From: Oceanithermus desulfurans | Lineage (GTDB): Bacteria; Deinococcota; Deinococci; Deinococcales; Marinithermaceae | NCBI RefSeq assembly: GCF_014201675.1 | Contig: NZ_JACHEZ010000007.1 | Coordinates: 1 to 64,000 of the forward strand | Direction: 5' to 3' | Length of the DNA stretch: 64,000 nucleotides | In this document: positions 1 to 7,027 of the stretch, in pieces | How positions within the stretch are numbered: the stretch's first letter is position 1 | Layout of the letters: each line of letters begins with the position of its first letter | Notes under the pieces: generated by a model | Database searches by the model: none | The model's input: the letters and a program-made list of their open reading frames with translations, nothing else | Told to the model about the DNA's origin: nothing | Translations under genes and position numbers: made by a program

Positions 1-77
1 CACCGGGTTGATAGGCCGGAGGTGTAAGCGCGGCGACGCGTTGAGCTGACCGGTCCTAATCGTCCGAGGTCTTGACC
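1..77 (+). rRNA. 23S rRNA, 3' end (partial)
   Basis: The first 77 bases match the conserved 3' end of Thermus-type 23S rRNA, including the GAGCTGACCGGTCCTAAT stretch at 42-59 and the CGAGGTCTTGACC terminus. The rest of the molecule lies upstream of the window. The 5S gene follows about 110 nt downstream in the same direction; a 23S-5S unit separate from 16S is usual in Thermaceae. The exact 3' end is uncertain by a few bases. Confidence 0.92.
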
Positions 78-186
78 TTTTTCTGCACTCATCGACCAGG
101 ACGGTCACCACTTCCTACATCCCACTTCCCAACCACGTCACGCCACCGAACAGATCCACTCGGGAATCAAACGAACAACATCGGAT

Positions 187-308
187 TCCCCCCGTGCCCA
201 TAGCGGCGTGGTCCCACCCGTTCCCATACCGAACACGGAAGTGAAACACGCCAGCGCCGATGATACTTGGACCGCAGGGTCCTGGGAAAGTAGGGCGGTG
301 CGGGGGGT
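187..308 (+). rRNA. 5S rRNA
   Basis: The sequence follows the Thermus 5S pattern closely: CCCGTGCCCATAGCGGCGTGG at the 5' side, the conserved CCGAACACGGAAGTGAAAC internal loop, and a C-rich start (188-193) that pairs with the G-run at 302-307. Length is about 120 nt. A T-rich stretch (308-316) directly follows the closing helix and probably serves as the transcript end. Ends are set by the terminal helix and could shift by one or two bases. Confidence 0.93.
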
Positions 309-410
309 TTTTCTTTTGCTTCAACCCAACCCCCCAAACTCAAACCAACCTCCAAAGCAAAACCCGGGACCCAATCCCAACCCGGCCCACGAACCACGAG
401 CCCGTGGGCC

Positions 411-458
411 GTAGCCTGTAGCTTGTGGCCTGTAGCCTGTGGCCTGTAGCCTGTGGTG
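411..458. repeat. Degenerate 7-bp tandem repeat, GTRGCYT type
   Basis: Six consecutive heptamers of the form GTRGCYT (GTAGCCT, GTAGCTT, GTGGCCT, GTAGCCT, GTGGCCT, GTAGCCT) are followed by GTGGTG. The same 7-bp period reappears at 501-521, 1293-1320, 16746-16773, 41174-41201, 41430-41457 and 41990-42024. Confidence 0.85.
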
Positions 459-500
459 TCTCGTCGTAGGGACGGACCCGCGGGCCCGCCCCGTGGTTTC

Positions 501-521
501 GTGGTGCGTGGTTCGTGGTGA
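501..521. repeat. 7-bp tandem repeat, GTGGTKC type
   Basis: Three heptamers (GTGGTGC, GTGGTTC, GTGGTGA), close to the units at 411-458 but with a different last half. Same island, same orientation. Confidence 0.6.
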
Positions 522-624
522 TGGTGACGAGACGGGCCCGTACACGTACCTGGCAGCGAACGGCTCTGTGGCGCGCGCCCGCGGCCTGCGGCCTACGCAA
601 CAGCGCCGTGACCCGGACGAACAA

Positions 625-653
625 GTAGGGGAAGGTTTGAAACCTTCCCCTAC
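625..653. repeat. Perfect 29-nt palindrome
   Basis: Two 14-nt arms (GTAGGGGAAGGTTT and its exact complement) surround one central base. No T-run follows on either side and no gene is nearby, so a terminator role is unlikely. A decayed relative (GTAGGGGACTTCAACCCCC) occurs near 41306 in island 3. Confidence 0.8.
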
Positions 654-754
654 ATCCCAGCGTTCCAGCATCGGTGGCGGCCGAACCCCGGCCTCCCCCG
701 CGGCATGGACCCCGGGTCTCGCCCGCTTCGCGACCTCCCCACCTACCGACGAAC

Positions 755-795
755 AACCCCCCTCCGGCCTGCGGCCACCTCCCCCCAAGGGGAGG
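755..795. repeat. C-rich dispersed block, copy 1
   Basis: About 30 bases starting AACCCCCCTCCGGCCTGCGG recur without change at 41119, after which both copies continue into a short GGGAGG half that can pair with the preceding C-run. It is non-coding in both places. Confidence 0.7.
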
Positions 796-1016
796 CAGAA
801 ACTCGCAGCCCCTGCTTGGGGCCCATAACTCATGACCTGCGGAACGAACCTCCCTCTCCATTGGGGAGGGCAGGGGTGGGGGTTTGGAAAGCGGCCTCTG
901 GCCCGTGGCCTGTGGAAACCCTGTGACGTAACGTTTTGCGCGTCCCGGTCGCAACCACCGCTCCCCTGGCTTCCATACCCCACACCCCACCACCTCCTTC
1001 ACCCCCTCCCTTTCCC

Positions 1017-1061
1017 GTCATCCCCGACGAGGCGCGAAGTGCCGGGGTCGGGCGTCTTGGT
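1017..1061 (+). repeat. Palindromic element family A, copy 1
   Basis: Begins GTCATCCCCGACGAGGCGCG and continues into a partly complementary half with GCCGGGGTCGGG, so it can fold into a long hairpin. Other copies lie at 17012-17069 (opposite strand), 41691-41735 and 42177-42225. Confidence 0.75.
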
Positions 1062-1145
1062 GCGGCTGTGCAAGCCAAACGAACCGACGCCCCTTCGCCG
1101 CCGTCCGCATTACGAGCCCCGTCCTCCTAACGGCGCCCCCACTAA

Positions 1146-1193
1146 GATTCCGGATCTCGCCAACCCTGGGGTTGGCTCGCCCGGAAGGACGGG
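1146..1193 (+). repeat. Palindromic element family B, copy 1
   Basis: Runs from GATTCCGGATCTCG to CGCCCGGAAGGACGGG with an inner CCAACCCTGGGGTTGG palindrome. The outer halves (GATTCCGG and CCGGAAGGAC) are imperfect complements. The element is repeated immediately downstream and again in island 3. Confidence 0.7.
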
Positions 1194-1212
1194 TGTTCGC
1201 GGCGCGCGTTGA

Positions 1213-1282
1213 GATTCCGGGCTGCCCCGGACTTGACCCGGGATCTCGGAGGCCATGCGGCCCCCTTGCCCGGAAGGACGGG
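1213..1282 (+). repeat. Palindromic element family B, copy 2 (long form)
   Basis: Longer variant of family B: GATTCCGGG, an inserted CCCCGGACTTGACCCGGG palindrome, then GATCTCGGAGGCCATGCGGCC and the closing CCGGAAGGACGGG. The 41888-41978 copy has the same two-part build. Confidence 0.7.
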
Positions 1283-1292
1283 AAACAGCGGT

Positions 1293-1320
1293 GCGCAGCG
1301 CATGATGGGCGGTACATGGC
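1293..1320. repeat. 7-bp periodic repeat, GCGYAGY type
   Basis: Four heptamers (GCGCAGC, GCATGAT, GGGCGGT, ACATGGC) that align unit by unit with 16746-16773 (GCGTAGT, GCGTTGT, GGGCGGT, ACGTGGT) in island 2. Confidence 0.6.
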
Positions 1321-1716
1321 GCGCGGCGGGCGATTGGCGCGAGTTTGAAAGAGAAGGTGTAAGGCGTATTGGGTAGCCTCCGCATGCCGTTAAGGCTTTC
1401 ATCGCCGCCCCCAGGCCCCGCCGATTGTTGCGCCTTTCGTCATCCACACCCCACCTTCCACGCCCACACCTTCATCGTCACCCAGGCGGAGCGGTGAAGC
1501 CGCGTGCCCCCGAAGTTCGCTGGCTGCCGCGGCTTGCTTCCTTTTCGCCCCCGTTCACCCCCGGGCGAACCGGTGAGTGCGGCAGCTTCCGGAATGGCCT
1601 GGAGCGGACCAGATGGCGCGAGTGGAACGGCGAAGACGCAGCGCACAGGCGGCAAGGCGTAAATTCGCCGAGGCTGATCCTTGGGTGGAGTGTGCGCGGG
1701 GCCGCGCCGGCGCGGC

Positions 1717-4647
1717 TTACACCTCGCCGCGTTCGAGCAGGCGCAGGAAGGCCTCCACTACCTGGGGGTCGAACTGCCGGCCGGCTTCTTTGCGGAGGTA
1801 GCCGATCGCCTTGTCCACGGGCCAGGCCGGGCGGTAGGGGCGGTCGGAGGTGAGCGCGTCGAAGACGTCCGCCACCGCGAAGATGCGGGCGAGGAAGGGA
1901 ATGGCCTCGCCGGTGAGGCCGTGGGGGTAGCCCGAACCGTTCCAGCGCTCGTGGTGGTAGAGCGGCACCTTGAGCGCCCGCCTCAGGAAGGGGATGTCCC
2001 GCAACCACTCGTAGGCGTGCAGCGGGTGCTGCTTCATCGTCTCCCACTCTTCGGGGGAGAGCGGGCCGGGCTTGAGCAGGATGGCGTCGGGGATGGCCAG
2101 CTTGCCCACGTCGTGGAGGATCGCGCCGCGGCGGAGGTCTTCCAGCTCGTGCGCCCCCAGACCGAGCTCGCGCCCGAGCTTGAGGGCCAGCTCGGTGACG
2201 CGGCGGGTATGGCCGGCCGTTTCCTGGTCGCGCAGCTCGACGGCGCGCGCCCAGCCCCAGAGGGTGAGGTCGTAGGCGTTTTCCAGCTCGGCCTGGGTGC
2301 GCTGCAGCGCCTCGAAGCGGCGCAGGTTGTCGATGGCGATCGAGCCCTGCGTCACCAGCGTTTCCAGGAAGTCCTGATCGTCGGAGGAAAGCTCCCAGGC
2401 CCCGCCGGTGAAGGCGACGAAGACGGCGAGCAGCTCTCCCTTGGCGAGCATCGGCCAGGCCCGCAGGGCGCGCAGCCGCAGCGGCGCGAACGGGGTGGAG
2501 CCCAGATCGTCGAGCGCCACGGGTCGGCGCAGCAGCGCCGCCTGCCCCACCGCCGTTTCGCCCAGGGCGAGCTTGCGCAGCGGCTCGGGAGGGCCCCCGG
2601 CGAGACCGCGCGCGGACTGGAAGCGCAGCGCGTGCTCCTCGGGGGCGTACATCCAGAGGGCGACCGCGTCGACGGGCAGGCGCACGGCCTCGTCCAGCAG
2701 CGCCTCGATGCTCGCTTCCAGGTCGAGGCTGTGGGCGATGACCTGGTCCAGGGTGCGAAGCGATTCGAGGTTCTGGACGCGGCGCGCCAGCACCTGCCTC
2801 AGCGAGGCGCGCTGGATGGCGTTGCCGATGGTTTCGGCTGCGAGCTCGAGCCGCGCGATCTCACGTTCCCTGGGCGGAGGCTTGGGCCAGGCGAGGGCCA
2901 GCGCCCCAACGAAGCGGCGGCCCGCCGGCAGGGGCAGGTAGACGCCCGACCAGCCGTGCGGCACCTGTGGCCGCACGGCCTCGCGCAGCCGTGGGTCGGT
3001 GGCGATCTCCTCCACCACCAGGGGGCGGCCGTCGCGCAGCACCGCCGCCACCAGGCTCGGGTGTTCGAGCTGGGGAGCGGGGCGCAGCGAGCGCATCCAG
3101 CCGATGGCGCTGAAGGCCTCGGTGCGGCTGCCCTCCTCGCCGTAAAGGACGATGGCTCCGGCGGGCGCGTGGAAGAACGAGGCGACCGCTTCCAGGCCCT
3201 CGCGCATCATCGTTTCGAGCTCTTCGGAGCGGCGCAGCGCCTGCGCCACCCGGGCGAAGAGTTCGAGGTCGAGCTCCTTTTCCTTGGCCTCGGTGATGTC
3301 GAGCCCCACGCCCAGCACCGCGGGCTCGCCGCGGATCTCGATGCGGGCGGCGGAGTAGTCGAGCCAGCGCACCTCGCCCTGCTTGTTGACGATGCGGAAG
3401 GCGTAGCGCTCGCTGGGGCGCTTGCCCCGCAGGCGCTCGAGCCCCCGGTGCCTGACCCGGTCGCGGTCTTCGGGGTGCACGAACTCCCAGACGGGCCGGC
3501 CCCTCAGCTCCTCGTCGTCGTAGCCGGTGAGCCGCCGGGTGGCCTGGTTGGCGAAGACGAGGCGGTCGCCCTGCCACATGAGGATGACCGCGGGCGCCGT
3601 CTCGGCCAGGGTGCGGAAACGGGCTTCCGACTCACCGAGGGCACGACCCCGCTCGACCTCCTCGGTGACGTCTTCGGTGTAGCCGCTGAGCAGCTGGGTG
3701 GCGGGGTCGTAGCGAACGGTGTCCGCCAGCCAGATCCAGGTCCCCTTGCGTCCGTGCAGGAAGCGGTAGCGCGCGGTGTGGAAGACCCCGGGCTCGCGCA
3801 GGGCCCGGCGCGCCAGTGCGACGGCGTCCGCGCGGTCGTCGGGGTGAACGTAGTCGTAGTAGAGGCCGGGGCGCGCCAGCTCTTCGGCGTCGTAGCCGAG
3901 CACCGCGGTGCTGCGCGGCGACTGGTAGAGGGTGGGCGACCGCAGCGGGTCCTGCGTGGGGGCGACCCGGGCCTGCCAGGCCACCCCCGGCAGGGTGGCC
4001 ACCAGGTTGGCCAGCAGCTCGCTCTCCTCCTGGAGCCGCCGCTCCAGCGCGTCCTCGCGGGTGACGTCGCGCACGTGCAGGACCAGCCCGCCCACCGCGG
4101 GTACGTGGCTCAAGTTCTTGCCCCAGACGCGGAAGACGCGGTCGCGGCCACGCGCGTCGCGCCCCCGGAAGCGGAAGGTCAGGGCCTGGCCCGGTTCTCT
4201 GGCCAGGGCCTCGAGCGCTTCGCGGGCCTGGCGCTGGTCTTCGGGCTGGAGGAAGCGCAGCAGGTTGATCCGCACCCCCGGGGGCGGGGGGCGGAAGCCC
4301 AGGCGGCGGACGCTGGGGCTGACGTAGCGGATCGTACCTTCGGGGTCGATGACGTAGACCACGTCGCGGCCGTTCTCGAGCAGCGTCTTGTAGCGCTCCA
4401 GCGTGTGCGCCCGCAGGGTCTCGAGCAGGTCCGGCAGCTCTTCGGCGTGTTCGAAGGCGTAAACGGGCAGGTGGTCGAGGCCGCGGAAGGCCTCGAGGAA
4501 CCCCCGTTCCACGACGACCCCGTCGAACGGCTCCGCCGCGAGCGCCGCCAGCGCCCGCGCGGGCGAGTCGACCCGGTGCAGCCCTGCGGCGTCCTGGAGG
4601 GGGACCTCCCCCCGGGCGACCAAGAGGATTCGGTACACTGCCCTCAC
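1717..4647 (-). CDS. PAS/GAF sensor HD-GYP phosphodiesterase
   Basis: Predicted cytoplasmic enzyme hydrolysing cyclic di-GMP under control of stacked sensor domains; 976 aa. Three PAS-like segments lie at about 85-205, 215-340 and 345-455 (the last two with PEDR and PDDR motifs), followed by two GAF-like domains (about 460-620 and 625-785) and an HD-GYP domain from about 810. The HD pair is near 845, HHERWNGSGYP near 898-908. No transmembrane segment and no GGDEF domain are visible. The open frame can start at GTG 4647, but a TATAGT -10 box (4651 to 4646) lies 7 nt before an in-frame GTG at 4638, which fits a leaderless start there. HD-GYP function is firm; ligands of the PAS and GAF domains are unknown. 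Confidence 0.9.
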   Translation of the reverse strand: MRAVYRILLVARGEVPLQDAAGLHRVDSPARALAALAAEPFDGVVVERGFLEAFRGLDHLPVYAFEHAEELPDLLETLRAHTLERYKTLLENGRDVVYVIDPEGTIRYVSPSVRRLGFRPPPPGVRINLLRFLQPEDQRQAREALEALAREPGQALTFRFRGRDARGRDRVFRVWGKNLSHVPAVGGLVLHVRDVTREDALERRLQEESELLANLVATLPGVAWQARVAPTQDPLRSPTLYQSPRSTAVLGYDAEELARPGLYYDYVHPDDRADAVALARRALREPGVFHTARYRFLHGRKGTWIWLADTVRYDPATQLLSGYTEDVTEEVERGRALGESEARFRTLAETAPAVILMWQGDRLVFANQATRRLTGYDDEELRGRPVWEFVHPEDRDRVRHRGLERLRGKRPSERYAFRIVNKQGEVRWLDYSAARIEIRGEPAVLGVGLDITEAKEKELDLELFARVAQALRRSEELETMMREGLEAVASFFHAPAGAIVLYGEEGSRTEAFSAIGWMRSLRPAPQLEHPSLVAAVLRDGRPLVVEEIATDPRLREAVRPQVPHGWSGVYLPLPAGRRFVGALALAWPKPPPREREIARLELAAETIGNAIQRASLRQVLARRVQNLESLRTLDQVIAHSLDLEASIEALLDEAVRLPVDAVALWMYAPEEHALRFQSARGLAGGPPEPLRKLALGETAVGQAALLRRPVALDDLGSTPFAPLRLRALRAWPMLAKGELLAVFVAFTGGAWELSSDDQDFLETLVTQGSIAIDNLRRFEALQRTQAELENAYDLTLWGWARAVELRDQETAGHTRRVTELALKLGRELGLGAHELEDLRRGAILHDVGKLAIPDAILLKPGPLSPEEWETMKQHPLHAYEWLRDIPFLRRALKVPLYHHERWNGSGYPHGLTGEAIPFLARIFAVADVFDALTSDRPYRPAWPVDKAIGYLRKEAGRQFDPQVVEAFLRLLERGEV

Positions 4648-4651
4648 TATA
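4646..4651 (-). promoter_or_regulatory. -10 box TATAGT, leaderless candidate
   Basis: TATAGT on the minus strand, 7 nt before the in-frame GTG at 4638. It overlaps the upstream GTG (4647) offered by the open frame and so argues for the downstream start. Confidence 0.5.
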
Positions 4652-4787
4652 GGCCAGGCGTATGAGCTCCGGGGTTCGTTTTCGGCCCCGCCGGGGCCCG
4701 CCCCGCCCCCGCCGGCCGTTCCCCACGCGCGCCGCCGCCGTCCGCGCGCTCATCTTCGCGGACGCCCGCCGAGCCGCGGCGCGGCGC

Positions 4788-6020
4788 TCAGCCGAAGACC
4801 CGGCGGGGCTGGGGTTTTTGCGCCGACTCGAGGTGGGGCACCTCGCCGAAGGCGATGCGGTCCTCCCCGGCGTAGTCCAGGCCGTGCATGCCTGCGAAGT
4901 AGACGGTGTCGGGGCCGTAGAGGGCGTTGATGCGGTCGAGGGCGTGGGAAAGGCGGTAGCCGCGGCGCGCCTCGGGCCACAGCGGCGGCGAGGTCTCGCG
5001 CTCGGGCACCAGGTGCCCCAGCACCAGTCCCACCTTGAAGGGTTGGGGCGGGGGCCCCGCGTCCCAGAGGCGGGCGAGGGCGTTCAGGAGCAGGCGGGTG
5101 TCCTGGGTGGTCTCGACCCAGGTCTTGCGCACCCAGGTGGGGGCGTGCAGCTGGGTGGCGTAGACGGTGAGGTGGCGGGTCCAGTAGCCCTTGCGCCGCA
5201 GGCGCACCGCCGCCTTGTGCAGGAGGCGCACCAGCGTCTTGCGCGCGCCCTCGGGGTGGCGCAGTTCGGGGGAGAGCACGTGCGAGTGGCCCACGGTGCG
5301 CCGCCGCGTGGGTACCGGAGGCAGGTCCTCGCCGCGCAGCGCGCGCCAGAGCCGTTCGCCCACCACCCCGCCCCAGATGCGCCGCATCGCCGGACAGGAG
5401 AGCCGGGTGAGCTGACGCACCGTGAAGATGCCGTGGCGGTGCAGCCGCGCCTCCATGCGGCGGCCGATGCCGTGGAGGTCGCGCAGGCTCAGGGGCCAGA
5501 GCGCCTCGGGCAGGTCTTCCGGCCGCAGCTCCACCAGGCCGTCGGGCTTTTCCAGCTCGGTGGCCACCTTGGCCAGGTAGCGGTTGGGGGCGAGGCCCGC
5601 CGAGGCGCGCAGCCAGGCGCCGACCTCGCGCCGGATCGCGGCCTTGAGCTCGAGCGCCAGCGCGCGGGCGTGGGGGCGCTCGTTCTTCATGAGGGCGAAG
5701 CGCATCTCGTCGATCGAAAGCACCTCTTCTACGGGAAGCACCCGCTCCACGGCCTCGAGGATGCGGTGGTGCACCTCCACGTAGACCCGCGGGCGCGCCT
5801 GGACCACCGCCAGGTTCGGGGCCATGCGCCGCGCCTCGCGCACCCGGGTACCGGTCTTGACGCGGTAGAAGCGGGCCTCGTAGCTGGCGGCGATGCAGAA
5901 GGTGGTCTCGGCCTCGAGGGGCACGACGCAGACCGGCCGCCCCCGCAGCTCGGGGCGCAGCTGTTGCTCCACCGAGGCGAAGTAGGCGTTCATGTCGAGA
6001 AAGATATACTTTGCAGGCAT
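4788..6020 (-). CDS. Y-family translesion DNA polymerase (DinB/UmuC-like)
   Basis: 410 aa polymerase predicted to copy past damaged bases. The N-terminal FLDMNAYFASVEQ motif supplies metal ligand D9, and SIDE at 102-105 supplies D104 and E105. A helix-hairpin-helix-like segment (LRDLHGIGRRMEARL) and a little-finger region with HVLSPELRHPEGAR follow. The usual SIDEAYLD continuation is here SIDEMRF, so it is a divergent DinB rather than a canonical Pol IV. ATG 6020 is preceded by GGAGG (6026-6030) at normal spacing. An AT-rich imperfect palindrome at 6036-6052 overlaps the promoter region and may be an operator, possibly for damage control. The exact subfamily is uncertain. Confidence 0.85.
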   Translation of the reverse strand: MPAKYIFLDMNAYFASVEQQLRPELRGRPVCVVPLEAETTFCIAASYEARFYRVKTGTRVREARRMAPNLAVVQARPRVYVEVHHRILEAVERVLPVEEVLSIDEMRFALMKNERPHARALALELKAAIRREVGAWLRASAGLAPNRYLAKVATELEKPDGLVELRPEDLPEALWPLSLRDLHGIGRRMEARLHRHGIFTVRQLTRLSCPAMRRIWGGVVGERLWRALRGEDLPPVPTRRRTVGHSHVLSPELRHPEGARKTLVRLLHKAAVRLRRKGYWTRHLTVYATQLHAPTWVRKTWVETTQDTRLLLNALARLWDAGPPPQPFKVGLVLGHLVPERETSPPLWPEARRGYRLSHALDRINALYGPDTVYFAGMHGLDYAGEDRIAFGEVPHLESAQKPQPRRVFG

Positions 6021-6035
6021 ACTTGCCTCCCGGAA

Positions 6036-6052
6036 TTACGATATTAACATAA
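6036..6052. promoter_or_regulatory. Imperfect 17-bp AT-rich palindrome upstream of the Y-family polymerase
   Basis: TTACGATATTAACATAA pairs in six of eight positions around its centre. It is the only AT-rich spot in the neighbourhood and sits just upstream of the GGAGG ribosome binding site, where a repressor would block transcription. The binding protein is unknown. Confidence 0.45.
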
Positions 6053-6085
6053 TCCAGTACCCCCAGGGTGAGGGGCGGTCGGGTC

Positions 6086-6118
6086 GCAACGGTTTCGCAA
6101 CGCCGCGGTGGCTACGCT
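6086..6118 (+). promoter_or_regulatory. Cassette promoter, locus 1: tandem repeat plus -10
   Basis: GCAACGG (6086-6092), 4 nt, GCAACGC (6097-6103), 9 nt, TACGCT (6113-6118). The same arrangement with identical spacings precedes the two other small-lipoprotein genes (49908-49940 and 52869-52901, minus strand). The 11-bp period and the position across -35 suggest a site for an activator of the response-regulator type. Confidence 0.7.
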
Positions 6119-6138
6119 GCGGCCGGAGGTGAAAAAAC

Positions 6139-6288
6139 GTGCGAACGACGATCGTGTGGTTGGCGTTGCTGATGCTCCTCGCGGCCTGCGGGACGGCAGG
6201 AAGCGGTACGGGTGGGTGCCCCACCCCGGCGGAGTTTGACCATGCCGGATGCGGTTACGACGACGCCGGAACGACGTTTGGCCCTTAG
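6139..6288 (+). CDS. Mini-lipoprotein, cassette locus 1
   Basis: 49 aa, too short for most gene finders. Start GTG 6139 follows a GGAGGTG site (6125-6131). Residues 1-16 are a short basic and hydrophobic signal ending in the lipobox LLAAC, so C17 should be lipidated and the mature peptide is only 33 aa. After a Gly/Ser/Thr spacer comes the tail CPTPAEFDHAGC, then GYDDAGTTFGP and the stop. The same tail closes the lipoproteins at 49710-49889 and 52683-52850. The gene is 45 nt upstream of the exported partner at 6334. Function unknown; a surface-exposed, disulphide-closed peptide is an inference from the two tail cysteines. Confidence 0.8.
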   Translation: MRTTIVWLALLMLLAACGTAGSGTGGCPTPAEFDHAGCGYDDAGTTFGP

Positions 6289-6333
6289 ACCCCTCGAGGC
6301 TTAGTGAAACACCGGATTGCGAAGGAGACCCCC

Positions 6334-6840
6334 ATGATGCAGAAGACCAAGTACGTATTGATCGGCCTGTTCATTTCCGCCCTTGGCCTGTGGGGCCTGG
6401 CGGTGACGGTTCCCAACAGCTTTTCCAGCGGCGACGTGGTGAGCGCGTCCAAGATGAACGAAAACTTTCAGGCGCTGAAGAGCGCGGTGGACGCGCTCGA
6501 GGCCAAGGTGGCCTTCGCCGCGGTGGGCCGGGCGTTGATACGCTGGAACGACCCCGACGCGACCGTGGATACGGACTGGAGCTTGAACACCTCGGGCGGC
6601 GCCATCGAGGTGGAGCGCCTGAGCGCCGGCCGGTACAACGTCACCTTCAAGGACTTGGCCGCCTCCCAGCCCCCCTACGGAACCGCGCTGGCGGGATCCA
6701 GGGACTTCTCGGGCGGCCACTGCAACGTGACCGTGGTGAAAGAGGAAAGCACCTACCCCGACGTGGTCTTGGGCGTGCGTTGCTTCGACGAAGCGGGCAC
6801 CCTGCAAGACGGCGTGTTCCGGGTCGTCTACCTGCGCTAG
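6334..6840 (+). CDS. Exported protein with constant N-terminus, cassette paralogue 1
   Basis: 168 aa. Residues 1-25 form a signal or anchor segment (MMQKTKYVLI and following hydrophobic stretch), then PNSFSSGDVVSASKMNENF and a short predicted coiled coil to about 60. This part is nearly identical in the paralogues at 49100, 51469 and 52095. Residues 65-168 form a divergent, probably beta-rich domain with a GRYNVTF motif (99-105), two cysteines (C130, C150) and the ending FRVVYLR. The NSF-x-SG...N-NF-ALK pattern resembles stalk segments seen in many exported proteins. An upstream in-frame GTG at 6304 exists, but GGAG lies 6 nt before ATG 6334. Second gene of the cassette; function unknown. Confidence 0.85.
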   Translation: MMQKTKYVLIGLFISALGLWGLAVTVPNSFSSGDVVSASKMNENFQALKSAVDALEAKVAFAAVGRALIRWNDPDATVDTDWSLNTSGGAIEVERLSAGRYNVTFKDLAASQPPYGTALAGSRDFSGGHCNVTVVKEESTYPDVVLGVRCFDEAGTLQDGVFRVVYLR

Positions 6841-6855
6841 CCTTCCCGCGATGGA

Positions 6856-6880
6856 AAACGCCCCCGAACCGGGGGCGTTT
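6856..6880. terminator. Bidirectional rho-independent terminator
   Basis: AAACGCCCCC (6856-6865) and GGGGGCGTTT (6871-6880) form a 10-bp stem with a 5-nt loop and T-runs on both strands. It separates the plus-strand cassette from the minus-strand tRNA gene and can end both. Confidence 0.88.
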
Positions 6881-6885
6881 CTTGG

Positions 6886-6959
6886 TGGGCCCTGCAGGAC
6901 TTGAACCTGCGACCGATCGGTTATGAGCCGACTGCTCTAACCAGCTGAGCTAAGGGCCC
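6886..6959 (-). tRNA. tRNA-Ile2 (CAU anticodon, lysidine type)
   Basis: A full cloverleaf with acceptor GGGCCCT, D-arm GCTC/GAGC, anticodon loop CTCATAA (CAT), T-arm GCAGG-TTCAAGT-CCTGC and discriminator A; no encoded CCA. CAT alone could mean Met, but CTTAGCTCAG, the GGTCGC variable/T region and the 3' half resemble bacterial tRNA-Ile2, whose C34 is changed to lysidine by TilS to read AUA. The other CAU tRNA of the window (43929-44002) looks like elongator Met. The Ile assignment is by recalled similarity. Confidence 0.8.
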
Positions 6960-7015
6960 GCGTCCGGTTCTTCATGGTAGCAACCCGCCGGCAGGCTGAC
7001 AACACGGCGGGGGCG

Positions 7016-7021
7016 TATGCT
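7016..7021 (+). promoter_or_regulatory. -10 box TATGCT, leaderless deoB promoter
   Basis: TATGCT ends 6 nt before ATG 7028, so transcription should begin at or next to the start codon. Confidence 0.55.
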
Positions 7022-7027
7022 GGGAGC

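Larger units (their letters stand above)
309..1716. other. Non-coding repeat island 1
   Basis: About 1.4 kb without a recognisable gene. Open frames here are short, proline/arginine-rich and have no family resemblance. The stretch is built from short repeats that recur in the two other islands of the window (16723-17757 and 41053-42350): 7-bp tandem repeats, a 29-nt perfect palindrome, a C-rich block near 755, and palindromic elements between 1017 and 1282. It lies between the rRNA genes and the tail end of the convergent HD-GYP gene. Confidence 0.7.

Noticed and set aside
411-458. CRISPR array
   Set aside because: Repeat units are 7 bp with no unique spacers and there are no cas genes in the window.
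625-653. Rho-independent terminator
   Set aside because: No T-run on either strand and no gene ends nearby.
1681-4665. 994-codon open frame on the plus strand
   Set aside because: It is antisense to the HD-GYP gene, whose domains are clear; long opposite-strand frames are expected at this GC content and the translation has no family pattern.
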